64,000 nt of DNA, taken from NCBI RefSeq assembly GCF_018127785.1, contig NZ_CP072390.1:1-64000 (forward strand), written 5' to 3'. The notes beneath the pieces are model-generated. The model saw only the letters and a program-made list of their open reading frames with translations. It ran no database searches and was not told where the DNA came from. The DNA comes from Prevotella scopos JCM 17725 (GTDB taxonomy: Bacteria > Bacteroidota > Bacteroidia > Bacteroidales > Bacteroidaceae). Position numbers and translations under genes: made by a program. Shown piece by piece: positions 10,164-18,941 of the stretch. Within the stretch, counting starts at the first letter, position 1, and each line of letters begins with the position of its first letter.

Positions 10164-10720
10164 CTTGATATATGTTTTATTTCGTTCTTTTTTAAGGATA
10201 AACTCAAATAATAAAATGGGCTGACTCAACCCACAGTCACACTCACCAAACTTCATATAGCTGGAAAAACCGAAGTAACCCTGCTAAAACTAAGGCTATA
10301 AGCCTATTCCGTGAGCGTTATGTTCTACGTAATGGTTTGTATCACAAAAGTAGAAAAAATATTGATAGATTTTACAAATACCATAAACAAAAACAAGGCG
10401 TTTAACTTTCTTTAGTATCATATCGCAAGCCAAAGATATAGTTATCGTGAATATAGGCGGAACTAAGGTGACATTATGACAAGTAAAGCTATATGCTAAG
10501 ACCTTATGAAGATGACAAAAACTATACTTTATCAACTCTGTCAAATAGCACTGAGTTGTCTCAAAATGATTGCTTTTATCAGTAAAAACATTGGTTATAA
10601 AGGCGATAAATAGTGGGAAATGACAAATTATTATGAATTTCTTAACACACTTCAGAAATAATCGCTACTTTTGCAGAAGGTAAACTGCACCCACCGAAAG
10701 AACTGGGTAATGAATCAGTT
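10164..10720. other. Divergent intergenic region
   Basis: About 550 bases between the porin and DUF4294 genes. It holds a minus-strand TACTTTTG box (10352-10345), likely for the porin with a leader of about 180 bases, and the plus-strand promoter at 10666. Nothing else convincing was seen; a minus-strand 82-codon frame at 10296-10544 looks non-coding. Confidence 0.55.
10666..10673 (+). promoter_or_regulatory. TAnnTTTG promoter box
   Basis: TACTTTTG 47 bases upstream of the DUF4294 gene. The upstream TTTG element is not obvious. Confidence 0.45.
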
Positions 10721-11356
10721 ATGAGTAAACGATTGCTTTTCACACTTGGAACACTTCTGTTGCTTTCTACAGCTGCAACAGCCCAAGACCATATCAATCC
10801 CGAAGATCGTATGGTAGATATGGACTCTCCTACGTTTGTACCTATGGTTCATATAGGGAAAGCGAAGGTAGGAGCTGATAGCATTCAATATGTGAAAACA
10901 AACAAGATTTATGTCTTTCCGCCTCTGGAATTCAAGAATAAGGCACAAGAAACAGCCTACTATCGATTGGTTTATAACATCAAAAAGGTATTGCCAATAG
11001 CCAAGGAGTGTAACCAGATTATTCTCGAAACGGGTGCTTATCTTGAGACGATTCCTACTAAGAAAGAGCGTGACGAACACATGAAGAAGGTGGAGAAAGA
11101 AATCTGGAACACCTATAAGCCACGTATGAAAAAACTGACCTTCACGCAAGGAAAACTGCTTATCAAGCTCATCGATCGTGAGTGTAATTCAACTTCATAC
11201 GAACTTGTACAAGCTTTCCTCGGTCCTGTGCGAGCAGGTTTCTATCAAGCCTTTGCTTGGGCTTTCGGTAGTAGTTTGAAGAAACGCTACGAGCCAAATG
11301 GAGCAGACAGACTTGTAGAGCGCATTGTATTGCAGGTTGAGGCTGGACAATTGTAA
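10721..11356 (+). CDS. DUF4294 family secreted protein
   Basis: A 211-residue exported protein: signal peptide MSKRLLFTLGTLLLLSTAATA, then a linker, then a helical domain. The ending KLLIKLIDRECNSTSYELVQ and GFYQAFAWAFGSSLKKRY is what I recognise as DUF4294, a family restricted to Bacteroidetes and of unknown function. A conserved Arg/Glu/Cys cluster (IDRECNSTSYE) could be functional. It is monocistronic, with its own promoter box and a strong terminator. Confidence 0.82.
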   Translation: MSKRLLFTLGTLLLLSTAATAQDHINPEDRMVDMDSPTFVPMVHIGKAKVGADSIQYVKTNKIYVFPPLEFKNKAQETAYYRLVYNIKKVLPIAKECNQIILETGAYLETIPTKKERDEHMKKVEKEIWNTYKPRMKKLTFTQGKLLIKLIDRECNSTSYELVQAFLGPVRAGFYQAFAWAFGSSLKKRYEPNGADRLVERIVLQVEAGQL

Positions 11357-11420
11357 TCCTATCTCCCTTCTATTTTGTTTTAAGAAGGTACAAAGTAAAA
11401 CGCTGAAAAGGCTAAATAAA

Positions 11421-11463
11421 AAAGGCGTAGAGTTGTTGTCTTATAACAGCTCTACGCCTTTTT
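11421..11463 (+). terminator. Rho-independent terminator
   Basis: Stem AAAGGCGTAGAG / CTCTACGCCTTT with a loop of about 17 bases, then T residues. It terminates the DUF4294 gene and could work both ways. Confidence 0.85.
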
Positions 11464-11470
11464 CAAATTA

Positions 11471-11552
11471 TTTTCATGAAAATAAATATTTTTCTTCATG
11501 AAAATAAATATTTCTTTTCACGTAAATAATTTCTTTTTTTCATGGAAATAAT
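11471..11552. repeat. Tandem array with exact 22 bp period (TTCATGAAAATAAATA family)
   Basis: TTCATG or TTCACG starts at 11473, 11495, 11517 and 11539, each 22 bases apart, followed by AAAATAAATATTT-like sequence. Each unit centres on the palindrome TTCATGAA. The same array type is found at 29186-29257. Confidence 0.8.
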
Positions 11553-11635
11553 TCGCAAGACATACCTTTTAATGAATTGAGAAGATAAATAATAGAGGAT
11601 TATTACAGCCTAAAAGACACTGCATTTATGGTCTC

Positions 11636-12307
11636 TTATAAGTATAGTACACTCTCATTACCCTCATTAAAAAGCAAGTCAAGAATACTAAGGTTGGGCA
11701 GGAAGCCAAACTTCTGTTGATAAACTTGATAGTAACGACGAGGAACGAAGTCGGTATCGACACCTGGATGTTTCGGACGAATTACCTCTCTGAAATCATC
11801 GGTTCCATCGGCAACATCCTTCTGATAGGTATCTGTGCGACGCATACAGGGCATAATATCGATGAGTTCGCACATTTTCAGAGTTATCTCCCAATTGAAA
11901 TCATAGAGATACTTCCATTTCCGCTCAAAGAACGGGCGTATATCATCCTCATAATACTCAAAGAACGGACTCTCACCATAAGACGACAACAGCGCATTCC
12001 AGTGCTGGTGACGCCAATTGTCATGGTCGCTGATACGCACATCCTTCATCGGACACTTCAAAGTCTCAAACTTCTCGACAGGAATAGAGAGGGTTTGTGG
12101 ACCATTTGCAGAAGCGATTACACAACGATTGCGGTAAGTCTGCTTAACAAAGTTATCATGTTGCTCTATCAGACAGCTGTCATAGCGGTTCAACTTCTGA
12201 TACCATTGAATAGGCGCAAAGTAAGCAGAGGAGAGCAAGACCTCCCCAAGCCCCTCCGAAGGAGGGGGTGTTAAGTTACCGATGTTACTATTATCAAGAT
12301 ATGCCAT
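11636..12307 (-). CDS. WbqC-like family protein
   Basis: A 223-residue cytosolic protein resembling the WbqC family, which is linked to sugar-nucleotide/O-antigen modification and whose chemistry is not settled. Family-like parts are LLSSAYFAPIQWYQKL at the start, ISDHDNWRHQHWNALLSSYG in the middle and RYYQVYQQKFGFLPNLSILDLLFNEG at the end. I chose ATG at 12307, since longer forms run through a repeat-rich stretch. Residues 14-23 (PPPSEGLGEV) are translated from a GC-rich palindromic repeat inserted in frame. It lies downstream of lepB on the same strand. Confidence 0.8.
   Translation of the reverse strand: MAYLDNSNIGNLTPPPSEGLGEVLLSSAYFAPIQWYQKLNRYDSCLIEQHDNFVKQTYRNRCVIASANGPQTLSIPVEKFETLKCPMKDVRISDHDNWRHQHWNALLSSYGESPFFEYYEDDIRPFFERKWKYLYDFNWEITLKMCELIDIMPCMRRTDTYQKDVADGTDDFREVIRPKHPGVDTDFVPRRYYQVYQQKFGFLPNLSILDLLFNEGNESVLYL
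12240..12267. repeat. GC-rich palindromic repeat inside wbqC-like gene
   Basis: A 28-base element containing CCCCTCCGAAGGAGGGG. It is a perfect inverted copy of 12463-12490 and lies within the coding region near the N-terminus. Confidence 0.85.
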
Positions 12308-12462
12308 AAACTTTGTTGATGACGATAAATATACGATTATAAGATAATAAAAAGGAGAGGATGTGGAATACTTACCAGAGATTGGTAATGCGCACATCCC
12401 CTCCTTCAGAAAAGTATGGGAATTTTTCTCCCCTACCTCTCCCAACTTTACTAATCTCACAT

Positions 12463-12490
12463 CCCCTCCTTCGGAGGGGCTTGGGGAGGT
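12463..12490. repeat. GC-rich palindromic repeat, inverted partner
   Basis: An exact reverse complement of the 28 bases at 12240-12267, sitting 9 bases after the lepB stop. The pair encloses about 195 bases, as in REPIN-like doublets. A partial third copy is seen near 12396-12410. Confidence 0.85.
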
Positions 12491-12499
12491 TGTTGGAAC

Positions 12500-14029
12500 C
12501 TACTTTATATTATCCACCCAGTTAAACAGTCTGTGCCAGCGGATTCCACCAAAGCCCTTACGATCTGGATCGCTTGACCACCAGATAAAGATAGGCTTAC
12601 CTACAACGTGATCCTCTGGTACAAAGCCCCAGAAACGACTGTCGGCAGAGTTGTGACGGTTGTCACCCATCATCCAATAGTAGTCCATCTTAAAGGTATA
12701 ACTATTAGCTGGCTTACCATTAATATATATCTTTCCGTTCTTAACCTGTAAGTCGTTGCCCTCATAAACCTTGATACAACGCTCATAAACAGGGAGGTTC
12801 TCTAATGTCAACTTAATCGACTTGCCCTTTGCTGGAATCCAAATAGGACCATAGTTATCGCGTGTCCAGCCAGTAAAACCATTGAGCGGATAGATAAGCC
12901 CAGAGTAGAGATCCTTGTCTGTTACAGGACGGATAGACTGTACAATACCCTGACGCTTCAGCTCAGCAACCGCTCTCTTGGTCAATGGCATATAACCATC
13001 ATAAGACAGAATATCCTTATTAAGCACGTTACCTTGGCTCAAGTCATATCCTTTCAGACGACTGAGCGTCTGTACATCCTCATCACTGATTTCTAAATCC
13101 TTACGAAGTTCGTCATAACGTTCTCCAATGAAATCAGAAACGGAGATGTTTTTAAACTTTATAAAATAGGTATATTCGACTTTCTCTGGCTCCTTATTTG
13201 CCTTTCCGTCGACATAAACAATCTTGTCCTTAATCTGCAAGGTCTGTCCAGGAAGACCTACACAACGCTTCACATAGTTCTCACGACGGTCAGTAGGACG
13301 CCATTCCAACGCTCCGTAGGTACCTATATTTCTCACAATATAAGCTCTACCCGTAGCGTATGCCTTATCGAAGAAAGCACGCTGTTGGAGTGTATTCATC
13401 GCTGACAGATTGATATTTGGGTTCTGTTGTGCAAGGAAGTTCGTACCCATTGTATAGACATCATAATAGTAATCATTGCCCTGATAAGCAGGTTCACTCA
13501 TGATCGTATCACCTGCAGGGAAGTTGAATACAACGATATCATTGAGCTGTACCTTACCCAAACCCTTCACACGACGGTAGTCCCAATGTGGCCAAGAGAT
13601 GTAACTCTTAGTATTAATAATAGGCAAGGTGTGCTGTGTCAGCGGCATTGTCAATGGTGTCTCAGGAATACGAGGACCATAGCTTACCTTCGACACAAAG
13701 AGGTAATCGCCCGTAAGGAGCGACTTCTCAAGCGAAGAAGAAGGAATAACGTAGTTCTGGAAGAAGAAAAGATTGATGAAATACACTGCTACCAATGCGA
13801 AGACCAGTGCATCTACCCATCCCATAATGAAGCGGATAGGTCCTTCAGAATCCTTCCACCACTGCCAACGAATCTTCTTTGTGATATACACATCAAAGAT
13901 AAATGGAACTACTAACAATCCCCACCAACTCTTTACCCAGAACAGGAAAAGGAGGTAGAGTACAAGAACACAAATAAACTTTGCCCATTGCTTCTTTGGA
14001 TTCAGGGCTGCTTTTTCTTTATCAATCAT
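12500..14029 (-). CDS. lepB: Signal peptidase I
   Basis: Removes signal peptides from exported proteins at the outer face of the inner membrane. Two N-terminal membrane segments (about residues 17-47 and 72-91) precede box B, VIPSSSLEKSL, where S99 is the likely nucleophile. The general-base lysine is K254 in ENYVKRCVGLPGQ, and box E is GDNRHNSADSRFWG. At 509 residues it is much longer than the enterobacterial enzyme because of large insertions between Ser and Lys and after the Lys box, typical of Bacteroidetes. It is followed by the wbqC-like gene on the same strand. Confidence 0.93.
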   Translation of the reverse strand: MIDKEKAALNPKKQWAKFICVLVLYLLFLFWVKSWWGLLVVPFIFDVYITKKIRWQWWKDSEGPIRFIMGWVDALVFALVAVYFINLFFFQNYVIPSSSLEKSLLTGDYLFVSKVSYGPRIPETPLTMPLTQHTLPIINTKSYISWPHWDYRRVKGLGKVQLNDIVVFNFPAGDTIMSEPAYQGNDYYYDVYTMGTNFLAQQNPNINLSAMNTLQQRAFFDKAYATGRAYIVRNIGTYGALEWRPTDRRENYVKRCVGLPGQTLQIKDKIVYVDGKANKEPEKVEYTYFIKFKNISVSDFIGERYDELRKDLEISDEDVQTLSRLKGYDLSQGNVLNKDILSYDGYMPLTKRAVAELKRQGIVQSIRPVTDKDLYSGLIYPLNGFTGWTRDNYGPIWIPAKGKSIKLTLENLPVYERCIKVYEGNDLQVKNGKIYINGKPANSYTFKMDYYWMMGDNRHNSADSRFWGFVPEDHVVGKPIFIWWSSDPDRKGFGGIRWHRLFNWVDNIK

Positions 14030-14189
14030 GATGGTGATAGGTGGTGGATGGTGAGTGATGGGTGGTGATGAAATGTTGGAAGTTCAAATACTGGATAATG
14101 AGATATATGATTGTGCATGATAAATAACTTTTAGTTTTGAAAACTATCAGTAATCATCAACACCCAACACCCAGCACTCAACACCCAAG
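14030..14189. repeat. Empty inverted array of 7 bp units between dapB and lepB
   Basis: GGTGGTGATG-type units at 14030-14070 and the complementary CATCAACACCCAACACCC type at 14153-14189 face each other across about 80 bases that hold no reading frame. It is the same sequence family as the arrays around the S23 remnant at 54.9-55.4 kb. Confidence 0.65.
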
Positions 14190-14190
14190 A

Positions 14191-14946
14191 TTAAAACTTA
14201 AATAAATCGCTCGTTGTAAGCAAGCCAGTATGGTCTTTGGTATATTCAGCTGCCAAGACTGCACCGAGGGCAAAGCCCTTACGGCTGTGAGCATCGTGAG
14301 TAATGGTGATCTTATCAGCCTCAGAGTCATAACTGATGCTATGAATACCGGGCACTTCGTCGCGACGGATAGACGCGATAGGCAACTCGTTGGCTGCAAC
14401 CTCATTGCTACCCGACTCCGTACCATCAGCTGCGTGCTGGAAGCCCTTCACCCACTTATCTTTGCGGTCAAGGTTGTTAAGAATCTCTTCTGCAAGGGTT
14501 ATGGCTGTTCCTGATGGTGCATCAAGTTTGTGAACATGGTGTACTTCCTCCATCTCAACGTTATACTGTGGGAAACCATTCATTATCTTTGCCAAATAAC
14601 GGTTGACAGCTGAGAAAATAGCAACGCCAATAGAGAAGTTACTTGCCCAGAACAAAGTCTGCCCTCCTTCGGTACACATACGCTCAACCTCAGCCTTATG
14701 CTCTTGCATCCAGCCCGTAGAGCCACTGACAACTTTCACATTATGCGCAAAAGCACGCTGATAATTAGCAAAGGCAGCCGTAGGATTTGTAAATTCAATG
14801 GCTACATCAGCCGATGCAAAGGCAGGAGAATCGAAGTCCTCTATATTGTCAACATCAATAATACTTACGATTTCGTGGCCACGCTCAAGGGCTATCTGTT
14901 CTATCATATGCCCCATCTTGCCGTAGCCTATCAATGCTATTTTCAT
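14191..14946 (-). CDS. dapB: 4-hydroxy-tetrahydrodipicolinate reductase
   Basis: NAD(P)H-dependent step of the diaminopimelate/lysine pathway. The nucleotide-binding start MKIALIGYGKMG is present, the STGW turn is at residues 76-79, and the substrate-binding/catalytic block HHVHKLDAPSGTA is at 136-148. The length (251) is typical. A TACCTTTG box on the minus strand at 14977-14970 probably gives a short leader. It precedes lepB on the same strand, with the repeat array between them. Confidence 0.95.
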   Translation of the reverse strand: MKIALIGYGKMGHMIEQIALERGHEIVSIIDVDNIEDFDSPAFASADVAIEFTNPTAAFANYQRAFAHNVKVVSGSTGWMQEHKAEVERMCTEGGQTLFWASNFSIGVAIFSAVNRYLAKIMNGFPQYNVEMEEVHHVHKLDAPSGTAITLAEEILNNLDRKDKWVKGFQHAADGTESGSNEVAANELPIASIRRDEVPGIHSISYDSEADKITITHDAHSRKGFALGAVLAAEYTKDHTGLLTTSDLFKF

Positions 14947-15291
14947 AATTAATCTGAATTAAAACATTGCAAAGGTAGCTGATTTACGGCATAAAACAAA
15001 ATAAGTTTACGTATTTTTAAATAAGGTATAGACAAGTTGGGAGTTGCCTTTTACTGATAAAACAACAGATAAGTTTCTTCCTCACTTGCCATTTTCAATC
15101 ATCGTGTTGACGCCCCGCACGTATGGTGCTAATGGTAAACACGCATCGTGCTGGGGCTTAACACCAATAGTGCGAAGTGCGAAGATGAGTGAAACTATGG
15201 TGCATAATCATAAGAAAAATACATAGATAAGACTTCTATTTTTCTTAAAAACTTTGTATATTTGCGTACTGATACAAACCAAGAATCTTTT
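14947..15291. other. Divergent intergenic region with a 22 bp repeat array
   Basis: About 345 bases between dapB and the DUF2851 gene. It contains the dapB promoter box (14977-14970), the GTGC/GCAC array (15101-15188), and a TATATTTG box at 15257-15264 for the DUF2851 gene. Confidence 0.6.
15101..15188. repeat. Tandem array, four 22 bp units (GTGC...AACAC family)
   Basis: Units begin at 15101, 15123, 15145 and 15167, each starting AT(C/G/A)GTG and most ending in an ACAC/GCAC motif. They are diverged in sequence but keep an exact 22-base register, shared with arrays at 43567 and 53521. Confidence 0.7.
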
Positions 15292-16617
15292 ATGGAACAA
15301 CTCATCCATTACGTATGGAAACACAAGCTGTTTCCGTTGACAGGGCTTAAAACCACTGACGGACAGGAGGTGGAGGTCATTGACCCTGGGTTACATAATC
15401 ACAACGCTGGCCCTGACTTCTTCAATGCGAAAGTAAAGATTGGCGGAACATTGTGGGTGGGTAATGTGGAGATACACGACCGTGCGTCTGACTGGTTTCT
15501 ACACCGACACGATCGCGACCCAAACTATAACAATGTTATCCTTCACGTGGCTGAGTCTATCGACGTTGATGTTAAGACACGAAGGGGCGATTATCCGCCA
15601 CAGATGCGACTGCAAGTGCCAACGGCTGTGCGAGAACATTACGAAGAACTGCTCACAACTGACGAATATCCTGCTTGTTATCGTATCATTCCAAGTCTGT
15701 CAAAACTAATGATTCATTCGTGGATGAGTGCCTTACAGACAGAAAGGTTGGAACAGAAGACAGAGGCGATAGCCCAACGAGTGAAGGATTGTGACGGCTC
15801 TTGGGAAGCAGCCTACTTCGTAACACTTGCCCGCAACTATGGTTTCGGCATCAATGGAGACGCTTTCGAGACATGGGCTAAGTTGATTCCTTTGCAGAGT
15901 GTGGCTCATCATCGGGACAATCTCATGCAGATTGAAGCCTTCTTCTTGGGGCAAGCTGGATTGTTAGATACAGCAGCTATCCCCGAAAGATATCAACAGC
16001 AGTCACTGAACGACAGCTATTTCACAGAGTTGAAAAGTGAATATCAGTACTTAGCACATAAGTTTGGACTACAAGCGATGGACGCTAATCAATGGCGGTT
16101 CCTCCGCTTACGACCACAGAACTTTCCGCATATCCGTATCGCACAACTTGCTCGACTCTACTATGAACAGCGGGCAGGATTGTCACAGTTATTGGAGTGT
16201 GAGAGCGTTAAGCAGGTCAGAGAACTGTTGGCAACACAGGTGACACACTACTGGGAGACGCATTATGTCTTTGGAGAAGATAGTATAAAGAGTGAGAAGA
16301 AACTTTCAGCAGCATCGTTAAATCTGCAGATTATCAACACTGTTGCACCGATCCTCTTCGCATACGGCAAACACAAGAACGCAGAGAAGTACTGTGAACG
16401 TGCCTTCGACTTCCTCGAAGCATTAAAAGCAGAGGATAATCACATCGTAAGGATGTGGAAGGAAGTGGGGTTAATGGTAGAAACTGCGGGCGATTCACAG
16501 GCACTCATACAGCTTAAAAAAGCGTATTGTGACCGAAAAGATTGCCTCCGCTGTAGGATAGGTTATGAGTATCTGAAGGGGGAACTCATCATTAAAGGGT
16601 TAAGAGAATTGGGATAA
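15292..16617 (+). CDS. DUF2851 family protein
   Basis: A 441-residue cytosolic protein that I recognise as DUF2851, a Bacteroidetes/Chlorobi family of unknown function. The start MEQLIHYVWKHKLFPL, GLHNHNAGPDFFNAKVKIG and WVGNVEIHDRASDWFLHRHD are its hallmark. The HNxGPDF...EIH pattern suggests a metal- or nucleic-acid-related fold, but no activity is established. The C-terminal part is helical and has a cysteine cluster (CDRKDCLRC). I chose ATG 15292 because an in-frame TTG 30 bases earlier falls inside the TATATTTG promoter box. Confidence 0.85.
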   Translation: MEQLIHYVWKHKLFPLTGLKTTDGQEVEVIDPGLHNHNAGPDFFNAKVKIGGTLWVGNVEIHDRASDWFLHRHDRDPNYNNVILHVAESIDVDVKTRRGDYPPQMRLQVPTAVREHYEELLTTDEYPACYRIIPSLSKLMIHSWMSALQTERLEQKTEAIAQRVKDCDGSWEAAYFVTLARNYGFGINGDAFETWAKLIPLQSVAHHRDNLMQIEAFFLGQAGLLDTAAIPERYQQQSLNDSYFTELKSEYQYLAHKFGLQAMDANQWRFLRLRPQNFPHIRIAQLARLYYEQRAGLSQLLECESVKQVRELLATQVTHYWETHYVFGEDSIKSEKKLSAASLNLQIINTVAPILFAYGKHKNAEKYCERAFDFLEALKAEDNHIVRMWKEVGLMVETAGDSQALIQLKKAYCDRKDCLRCRIGYEYLKGELIIKGLRELG

Positions 16618-16687
16618 TTAGGCTAATGGGGCATATAAGGCTAATAGACCTAATAAGCCCAATAAAAGCCTAAAAACAAAATAGATT
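16618..16687. repeat. Short GGCTAAT/CCTAATA-type repeats
   Basis: Imperfect direct and inverted copies of GGCTAATAG between the DUF2851 and thioesterase genes. Similar strings follow the genes ending at 32641 and 36248. Confidence 0.4.
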
Positions 16688-17095
16688 ATGGAAAAGAAGA
16701 AATACATTTTTGAGACAAGACTAGATGTTCGCGACTATGAGTGCGACATCCAAGGTATCGTTAACAATGCAAACTATCTGCATTACACCGAGCATACACG
16801 CCATAGATTCCTCAAATCATTGGGTGTTAGTTTCTCTGAACTACACGCAAAGGGCGTTGATGCTGTTGTAGCACGTATGCAACTCACTTATAAAGTGCCG
16901 TTTACATGTGACGATGAGATTATCTCACGTATGTCATTAAAGAAGAACGGACTGCGCTGGGTGTTCTCTCACGACCTCTTCCGTGCCAGTGATGAACGCC
17001 TCTGTTTCCATGCAGATGTAGACCTTGTGACGCTCATCAATGGTAGATTGGGCAGTAGCAAGGAATACGATGAAGCGTTTGCAAGAGTATTGTAA
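16688..17095 (+). CDS. Acyl-CoA thioesterase, 4HBT hot-dog family
   Basis: A 135-residue single hot-dog domain of the YbgC/FadM type, which hydrolyses acyl-CoA or acyl-ACP thioesters. DVRDYECDIQGIVNNANYLHYTEHTRHRFL carries the catalytic Asp (usually D-x-N/Q-G-x-V-N-N-x-x-Y), and the tail forms the remaining strands. The substrate cannot be read from sequence. It has an ATG start, follows the DUF2851 gene after a 70-base repeat stretch and is followed closely by dprA, so the three may be cotranscribed. Confidence 0.9.
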   Translation: MEKKKYIFETRLDVRDYECDIQGIVNNANYLHYTEHTRHRFLKSLGVSFSELHAKGVDAVVARMQLTYKVPFTCDDEIISRMSLKKNGLRWVFSHDLFRASDERLCFHADVDLVTLINGRLGSSKEYDEAFARVL

Positions 17096-17105
17096 AAATT
17101 TATTT

Positions 17106-17142
17106 ACTCCCAAAGTCTTCCCCTCTTTCGGGGGAGGTAGGG
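17106..17142. repeat. Solo GC-rich palindromic repeat before dprA
   Basis: TTCCCCTCTTTCGGGGGAGG within 70 bases between the thioesterase stop and the dprA start. It is related in form to the paired palindromes at 12240 and 50229. An upstream-extended dprA frame would translate it. Confidence 0.6.
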
Positions 17143-17168
17143 AGCCACTACCTACCATTACCTACACC

Positions 17169-18287
17169 ATGGAAGCCTTAAACTCAATCCTACTGACCCG
17201 ACTTACTCGCTTTAACCTCAGCGAATTGGCTGAACTTTACAAGCGAGCAGGCTCTGCTACGGCTGTCATAGAACATAAAAGAGACATCAGAGAGATTCTT
17301 CCTGAAGCCTCAACGCATCTCATACAAGCCTTGAAAGACATTGATAGCCTGAGAGAATGGGCTGAACAAGAATTAGAATACGACCGTCTGCATCACATTG
17401 AGCCTATCTGTATGAATGATGAACGCTATCCGCAACGGCTCAAAGAGTGCCCAGATGCACCTATCCAACTCTATTATCTCGGTAATGCTGACCTCAACAA
17501 TCGACACGTTATCAATATTATCGGCACACGACACTGCACCACCTACGGGCAAGATATTATCCGTTCGTTTGTCAGAGAACTGAAAGCTCTTTGCCCTGAT
17601 GTACTCATCTTCAGCGGATTAGCATACGGTGTGGACATCCATGCACATCGATCAGCCTTAGAGAATGGCTTTGAAACCATCGGTGTATTGGCACACGGCC
17701 TTGATGATATCTATCCACGTGGACACAGAGATACGGCCCTAAAAATGATTGAACAAGGTGGATTGCTGTCGGAATATACCACGCATACGCAGCCCGTTGC
17801 CCGCAACTTCGTACAGCGCAACCGTATCGTGGCAGGTTGTGCAGATGCAACAATCCTCGTAGAATCGGCTGCGAAGGGTGGAGGACTTATCACCTGCAGT
17901 ATCGCTCGTAGCTATGGACGAGAAGTATTTGCCTTCCCTGGCTCTGTTCATTCGGATTATAGCGAGGGCTGTAATAACCTTATTCGTGACAATGGGGCAG
18001 CCCTCATCACATCAGCTACAGACTTTGTGAAGACGATGGGATGGGATGAGGATATCAAATTGGGGCAGGCACAACAACGAGGAATTGAACGAACGCTTTT
18101 CCCTGATTTGTCTTCAGAAGAGGAAGCTATCGTTCGCGTGCTCGCTAAAAACAATGACTTGCAGATTAATCTCTTGTCGATTCAAGCGAATATTCCTATC
18201 TCAAGGCTCACAGGACTCCTCTTTACACTAGAAATGAAAGGGGTAATTAGGGCTATGGCTGGCGGTTGTTATCATCTTTTAGCATAG
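17169..18287 (+). CDS. dprA: DNA processing protein DprA
   Basis: Loads RecA on incoming single-stranded DNA during natural transformation. The Rossmann core is clear: INIIGTRHCTTYG, then FSGLAYGVDIHAHRSAL, PRGHRD, GGLLSEY and a winged-helix C-terminus ending in MKGVIRAMAGGCYHLLA. I chose ATG 17169 (MEALNSILLTRLTRF), giving 372 residues, the usual length; an earlier in-frame ATG would overlap the thioesterase gene and translate a palindromic repeat. The last 32 bases of coding sequence reappear, slightly diverged, at 23940-23971. Confidence 0.93.
   Translation: MEALNSILLTRLTRFNLSELAELYKRAGSATAVIEHKRDIREILPEASTHLIQALKDIDSLREWAEQELEYDRLHHIEPICMNDERYPQRLKECPDAPIQLYYLGNADLNNRHVINIIGTRHCTTYGQDIIRSFVRELKALCPDVLIFSGLAYGVDIHAHRSALENGFETIGVLAHGLDDIYPRGHRDTALKMIEQGGLLSEYTTHTQPVARNFVQRNRIVAGCADATILVESAAKGGGLITCSIARSYGREVFAFPGSVHSDYSEGCNNLIRDNGAALITSATDFVKTMGWDEDIKLGQAQQRGIERTLFPDLSSEEEAIVRVLAKNNDLQINLLSIQANIPISRLTGLLFTLEMKGVIRAMAGGCYHLLA
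18250..18281. repeat. dprA-tail direct repeat, copy 1
   Basis: The 32 bases encoding the end of DprA match 23940-23971 at 29 positions. The two copies bracket the accessory block of about 5.7 kb. Confidence 0.75.
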
Positions 18288-18415
18288 GATCTTAATACCA
18301 TAAAAGTAGATAATACTGAAAAAAAAGACATTTCTTTGCCACAAACCTTTCCTATCTTCCGTCTCTATAGATGTGAACGAAAACTGAATCACCAACCTAA
18401 TTAATTATCAAGACA

Positions 18416-18928
18416 ATGAGAACAACAATCTTTTCTATCGCATTCGCTGTAGCTATTCTATGCTCAAGCTGTACCGTAAAAGCCAACCCAACGAGTCTCA
18501 TCACACAACCTAAGAATGATGAGATAGGGTCTATTTTCAAAGAGTTTAAGAGTGGAAATAACGTCACTTACGTCAACTTGCCTAAGACTCTCATAAAGCT
18601 TGGATTGAAGGCTGCCGATGACGAGACTGCTAATGCACTCGCTGAGCAAATCGACGGACTGCAAATTTTAACTTTTGAGAAGGCTGATCAAAGGCTAAAA
18701 GACAACTTATACAACCGTATCAGTAAGTTGGAATCACAGGGATATGAGCCTATGGTGAAGGCAAATGAGGACGGCGAAAAGGTCAGAATCTTCATTAAAG
18801 GCAACGAGAAGGAAGTGCAGAGCCTTGTTGTCTTCGCTATGGACAAAGAAGACTGCTCACTCATCAATATCGTAGGACATATCAATCCTTCTAACATTGA
18901 TGATATCGTAAAGTCACAGACCAAGTAA
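18416..18928 (+). CDS. DUF4252 protein (putative lipoprotein)
   Basis: A 170-residue exported protein. Its N-terminus (MRTTIFSIAFAVAILCSSC) looks like a lipoprotein signal with a cysteine at 16 or 19. The mature part has the DUF4252 pattern: a helix near NVTYVNLPKTLIKLGL, a strand near QILTFEKAD, a turn RISKLESQGYEPMV, and the ending LINIVGHINPSNIDDIV. Function is unknown. It is the first of three DUF4252 paralogues grouped with a sigma/anti-sigma pair, so it may be an envelope-stress regulon member (inference). Confidence 0.8.
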   Translation: MRTTIFSIAFAVAILCSSCTVKANPTSLITQPKNDEIGSIFKEFKSGNNVTYVNLPKTLIKLGLKAADDETANALAEQIDGLQILTFEKADQRLKDNLYNRISKLESQGYEPMVKANEDGEKVRIFIKGNEKEVQSLVVFAMDKEDCSLINIVGHINPSNIDDIVKSQTK

Positions 18929-18941
18929 ACAAAGACACATT

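Noticed and set aside
15101..15188. Possible CRISPR array, because short units repeat regularly
   Set aside because: Units of 22 bases are contiguous with no spacers, units are diverged, and no cas gene is present. The same holds at 43567 and 53521.
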